Below, piece after piece: positions 59,022 through 64,000 of a stretch of 64,000 bases of DNA. A model generated the notes under the pieces. The model was given only the letters and a program-made list of their open reading frames with translations. It searched no databases and was not told where the DNA came from. Position 1 is the first letter of the stretch, and each line of letters opens with the position of its first letter. Both the position numbers and the translations under genes were made by a program. Source of the DNA: Phaseolus vulgaris (taxonomy: Eukaryota > Streptophyta > Magnoliopsida > Fabales > Fabaceae); NCBI RefSeq assembly GCF_000499845.2, contig NC_023758.2, positions 41,771,524 to 41,835,523 of the forward strand, read 5' to 3'.

Positions 59022-59420
59022 AACTACAGAAATGACTATATCTTAGACAGTGGGGGGATGTATTGTATTTGAGAGGATCAATAATACCTGCCTTGGATAT
59101 CCCACCATTGCTTCATTCTGGCTTTGTACAAACACTCTAGGTTTTGTGTGGTAGGTACGTTAGGATGTTGCATGTTGCAGGTAAAATGTAAATTGAAGTG
59201 ATTTATCAAATATTGGCCCTTGGTAGGTGAGATTTTTATGGTGAGCATTTCTTTTGTATTTGGTACTGTAGAGAGATTAGAGATTGTCAGAAGCCATGTT
59301 TCGATTGGTTGGATCATGTTTATTTACCTTGCTGGAGGCAGTTGAAGGAGTTTCAAGTTTCAACCATGATTGGTGATGGATATTATTAGTTGTTTTTGTT
59401 CAGTAATTTGTTGATAGTAA
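59022..59420 (+). other. 3'UTR of NF-YA gene
   Basis: Non-coding sequence of mixed composition, unlike the AT-rich spacer that follows. No miR169-like complement was found by eye. Confidence 0.6.
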
Positions 59421-60055
59421 GATAAATAAGGTCAACATTCCTTTCTGATATTGAAACTTATCCTTGTTTTGGTTAGAACTTCTCCTGCTACGCCTGCTTT
59501 TACATATAATTTATATCATTATTTATTTGAAAAAAAGGTTGCATTTGAATTTTTAAAAAGTTAGAACTCTTATAGAAAATTAAACATCTTTAGGTTAGAT
59601 CTTAATGAGGCGAAATTGCTTATCTACTATATCTATAGACATTAATAAGGAATGAGTAAAGCACTAACATTCTTAATGAGGAATGAGTAAAGTACTACCT
59701 GGAGGTTTACTTTCGAATGATGTTTTGACATCTAACTAGAGTGCATTGAAGTGAGTATTTCTAGTGCAAGTATTCTTACATAATTTTTCGTAGTCTGCAT
59801 AATTATATTAAGTCTTATATTGTTTTTCACTAAATAATAGACCAGAAATATGCTATCAACTGAACTATTAATAATAATTAATTTATAGAATATTCGAGTT
59901 ATGTTTTAAATATATTGGATTAGGATAGGTATACAAGCTCATGATTTTAGAATCTAAGTTGAAAGTAGTTTAAATAAGTGAACAATATATTTGAGATGAT
60001 AGTTTTAACAAAGATGAAAGAGTTTTTGAATCTTTTGTTAATATGACTCCAAGTG

Positions 60056-60096
<41 letters not shown>

Positions 60097-62819
60097 AGTT
60101 ATTGTATATATTTTGTCAAACTATTTGTAGAAGAAATTAGGTTTGAACTCATAATAGTAATTGTTTCATGTACTATTTTGTATGAATAATTATTTGTGAG
60201 ACAACATTAAATGGTTTTAATGAGGGATTTTCATGAAAATTTATTGAGTTGTTAATGTTTCATTTTTGGAGGATTCTAAAATATTGTGGTAAATTTTTTT
60301 TTAGACTCTTTAGTAATAGTTATCCAAAAATTCTTTGATTGACTTGTCAAATAACTTATTATGAAGCTTAGTAAACGATCTTTGTAATATTTTTTCACTT
60401 AAGTTTAATCTAAATCACACATTTCATTCTTTCATTTTTTTTTTCTTTTGAATAATTTTATTTCTATTTATTAATTTTCTAAATGGAGTTGTTGTAGATT
60501 GCATGTCTTTATTTTTCTTTTGTGAAGTCATCCTTAAACCACTATTATACTTAACGTATATGAGGAAGGACCCTTTTTACTTTACATATTCTTCTATGTT
60601 TTTTAAAACACCATATTGAGCATACAAACTCAAAGGGTTGAATTCTTTGTCATATTATTTTTTAAAGTTGTGATTCAACTTCCTTCAATTGTAATCATTC
60701 TCACAACTATGTTGTATTGTATATTTTATTTAATGATTGTTTCATGCCTTTGTTTGATCCTTGTCTTTTTTGTGTTTAACGTTTCTTTGGACTTTATCTG
60801 ATCTTCATATACTTGCGTCTAATGCTTTGTTACTTTTTTTTTATCTTCATGTACTTACATCTAACCCTTCTTTAGACTTTATTTGATCTTTGTATGTCTA
60901 GTGTTCATTTAGATTGCATCTAATACTTTATGTAATAATTCAAACTTATAGACTTATGGGATTTGTAGTACTATAAGTAGCTTTGTTAACCCATCAAAAC
61001 ATGATATTATTTATTTTCATCATAATTAATAATGCTTTTAGCGAGACTTTAAAATCTAAACTTACGCTTGTTTGCGTTGATATATAAGTTTTAAGTTTAA
61101 AGATTTTTTCTTTAAAGATTGAAGATTTGATATTTTTAACCACAATATCCTATATTAATGATGAGGCAAGTGTTGAAGATGATGATCTTTATGTTTAGGT
61201 TATAATTTGTGATTTAAATGTGTTGTAATTAGTTTCTTTATCCTTTATCTTATTTGGTTAAGTATCTAATTCATTTGTAACTGTTTTAGTCTTGTTTGAA
61301 GTGTTAAGTTTTGTTTTAATAGATTAAAGAACGTATTAATATGTTTTTAATCTTTAAAAATATTCTTAAACTTGCTGGGTTTGCAATAAATAACATTTTA
61401 ATTAATTTAAATGATAAATTAATCTATTAGAATCCCTTACACACTTCAAAGTTTAATTAATTTAATAAATTAGAATGACATTTTAATTTATTTAAAACAT
61501 GTTTTAATTGATTAAAAATCATCAAGACCATTTTATATATTTTGAAAGAAGTTCTGAACCATTTCTAAATATTAAGACAAGCTCTACGAACTAGAAAAAC
61601 AATTCTTTGAGTTACTTTATTAAATTAATGGTTCAAGATGATAGATTAAGTAAATTATATTGTAGATCATGTAGTATTTTTTTCTTCTCATCAACTTGTT
61701 TAAATAATCTTGTTCCTTTTTCTAATCTATTTGATATATTAATTTTAACCAGGGTTATAAAAATGTTCTTTGTGAAAAGGTTTCACAGGTGATACAGAAT
61801 TTTATAAAACTCAATATCTCACTATTTATTGTATTTTTTTAGAGATTTATAAAACTTACAAATATAATCATTAAGAAATAATATATTGTTAGTTTATTTG
61901 TTTAATATTTTTAAATTTAAAGAACTCTTAATATTTTAATTGGTATATTTTTCTATTACATAGTTTATTTTTTAAGTTAAAAAAACAATTATTTAACAAA
62001 TTGTCATATTATAAAGAAAATAGAAATAGTTTTATAAAATTATTGTACTAAAATTGTCATCATCAATATATTTTTAATCTCATCTTTTCCATTCAATATT
62101 TTTTATTAGATTTCAAAGTACATCCTCTTTTATATTTGATATTTAAATGTTTAATAAAAGAAAATAAAAAGTTATTCATGAGTTAAAATATTCCTTATCT
62201 TACATCTCTTACTTTTCTCTCACTCTTTTCTCCATCCTCATCCATTACAGTCGAAGATGGGTTTTCTAATATTTCACTTTTTATTTATTTAATTGTTTTC
62301 TGTACCAATTTCTCAGGGCTCCAAATTTTTTATTAATGTTAAAAATAAAAAATAATACATCTATAATTTAATAATTTCCAAAAAAAAAAAGATTTTTTTT
62401 GTTGTAGAAAGTAAAAGATAATTAGAATATTGTGTGGAATTTTGACCTTTCAATTAAGATGAGGAATAAGAGGAAGAAAGTAGAAACACGTACGAACCAG
62501 AAAAGAACAACACAAACATATGCAATATATATAAACAAACAAAACTTATTTCTTAAGAATTCTCATTCATTACGTTATCCTTTCCACACTACCAAACATC
62601 TTCAAATTTCTTGCTAATCCCTAACTTTTTTACTTCAAATTTTAATTTGTTGTTTAAATATAATGTTTCTAATAAAAAGAAATACTTCAAGTCTGAAAAA
62701 TTAATTCTAAAAATAAGATTATTTCTAAAAAATATTAATTCTTAGATGATAGTAACTAAAAATATTTAATTTTTTTTAGTTTTTCTTGACTTCAATATTT
62801 TTTGTCGTTTTTATGTTTA
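59421..62819. other. Intergenic, AT-rich
   Basis: No gene recognised. A (TA)n run lies at 60060-60093. Confidence 0.5.
60060..60093. repeat. (TA)n microsatellite
   Basis: Uninterrupted TA dinucleotide run within AT-rich spacer. Confidence 0.95.
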
Positions 62820-63200
62820 AACTGTACCGGCATGGCCAACCAGCATGCTGACATGGCTCGATCTCCCTGACCGAGACACCTACGGACGCTTGACCGACCG
62901 ACACATATAACCATTAACGTCCAAACCAAGGTCAGTGAAGTTAAACTACCATTAAAAATTAGGTAATGCAACCATAAGTGTGATCCATTTCACTAATCAG
63001 GTCCAATGAGGTAAGTTCATTAAAATAATATAAATAATACACATTCCGAAGAACAAGGTACGTCATTATTACTGTACACATACCCGAGTACCGAACACCC
63101 TTTACTGACTTGAGTGTCGGAATGTCGAAGGAGTAGCATGAAGGGGAGAAGGATCCTAGTGAAATTCTAGCAACCTGCCTGAAAGAAGGAGGAAGACGAA
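62820..63200. mobile_element. Probable LTR remnant of a Ty3/Gypsy-type retrotransposon
   Basis: A GC-richer island in AT-rich DNA. It contains CGAGTACCGAACACCC and CTGACTTGAGTGTCGGAATG, motifs I associate with legume Gypsy LTR R/U5 regions. No paired LTR, primer site or coding domain is visible, so only a fragment or solo LTR is present. Boundaries are approximate. Confidence 0.45.
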
Positions 63201-64000
63201 GACTTCAATAGTTATCTAGATAGACTAATATTTATTTTAGTATGTGAAATTAATATTTTATTTTATACAGCCATTTTTTAAATTTAGGATTATAATACAG
63301 TGTTGATTTTAATTAAACCTATAAAAATTATATTCAGGAATAGCAGTAGAATAGAGTAAAAGAAATAAAAAGTAAAAAAAAAATCTGAAAATGCTCTGGC
63401 GGAAGAAAAACTCATAAATGTTCTTGATGAAGAATAATTTCTGAATAAATTTGGCATTCAGAGTAATTATTCTGATTTACATGGACAGAGGATGAAATTT
63501 TTTAAAAAAATCCATTTTTTTTATCATAATATAAATAATTTATCATAAATATCAATATAATTTACGTTAGAGTTGTCGCAAGAGTCTTACACATTAACCC
63601 ACTTAGTAAACAATTTTATATTATGTTATAATTTTCTTAAATCAATATTAAATAACGTTGAGATCTTAATTAGATAAACACATTTAAAAATTTCATGACT
63701 TATTGTATTTATTTTATCAAAATAATCTTCGTCTGAAATACTAAAAGTGAGACAATAGAAAAAAATTGGATTACTTGATATTAAGTTTTTTTCAGAATTT
63801 TCAACTCTTGATTCTATTATCATTTCAAATATTAATGTAACAATTCTATATTTTTCCACATCTAATAACTAAAATTTACAATATAATTATAATTCTTTCA
63901 TACAATATTTTAAAAATATATTTTTTTATAGGAATTTTAAATATATAGTTTAAAATAAAATATTGAAACTAAAATAAATATTTTCATCCACCAGCTTCTC
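63201..64000. other. Intergenic, AT-rich, to window end
   Basis: No feature recognised. The minus-strand frame at 63626-63859 has no family resemblance. Confidence 0.5.

Overview
This is a plant nuclear window, AT-rich and intron-rich. It is most likely from a eudicot of the legume family (Phaseolus/Vigna/Glycine-like). The plant call rests on a DYW-type pentatricopeptide protein, an NF-YA factor, an AGD12-type ArfGAP, CC-NBS-LRR debris, a Copia element primed by initiator-Met tRNA, and CACTA elements. The legume call is weaker: it rests on my recall of legume relatives of the gene fragments, and no search was run. All gene models were read by eye from splice signals, phase and family similarity.

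Layout. (1) 1-1431: last four exons of a pterin-4-alpha-carbinolamine dehydratase (+). (2) 2052-7700: C-terminal leucine-rich fragment of an NBS-LRR resistance gene (-), split by a 4.9 kb Copia element (2265-7201) with a 5 bp target duplication. (3) 8.6-15.9 kb: an 11-coding-exon gene (-) for a 595-residue protein combining AT-hooks, a region like plant Ptta/En/Spm transposases and a coiled coil. (4) 15.3-29.1 kb: a repeat-rich block. It holds three copies of that gene's promoter/first exon, several copies of a foldback repeat with a perfect 472 bp tandem duplication, and a roughly 4.2 kb CACTA-like insertion carrying fragments of NSE4, ribosomal protein S17 and a lipase gene, all in one orientation. 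(5) 29.1-31.0 kb: a truncated WRKY22/29-like fragment (-) and a first-exon fragment of TOZ/UTP13 (+). (6) 32.0-34.2 kb: intact DYW-class PPR gene (+), followed by a frameshifted GHR1-like receptor fragment (-). (7) 36.3-43.1 kb: AGD12-like ArfGAP-C2 gene (+), eight coding exons. (8) 43.6-44.1 kb: small single-pass membrane protein gene (-). (9) 44.2-53.8 kb: gene-poor AT-rich DNA with a complete CACTA-type MITE (46167-46538). (10) 54.1-59.4 kb: NF-YA gene (+), five coding exons, with a MITE in its first coding intron. (11) 59.4-64.0 kb: gene-poor DNA with a microsatellite and a probable LTR remnant.

The intact genes are ordinary single-copy housekeeping or regulatory genes with no sign of acting together; a plant chromosome is not organised in operons. 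The unusual biology is the 15-31 kb block. Repeated transposon insertion, promoter duplication and capture of fragments from at least five unrelated genes have built chimeric gene-like material there, including an in-frame NSE4-RPS17 fusion reading frame. It lies beside a host-like gene that itself looks transposase-derived.
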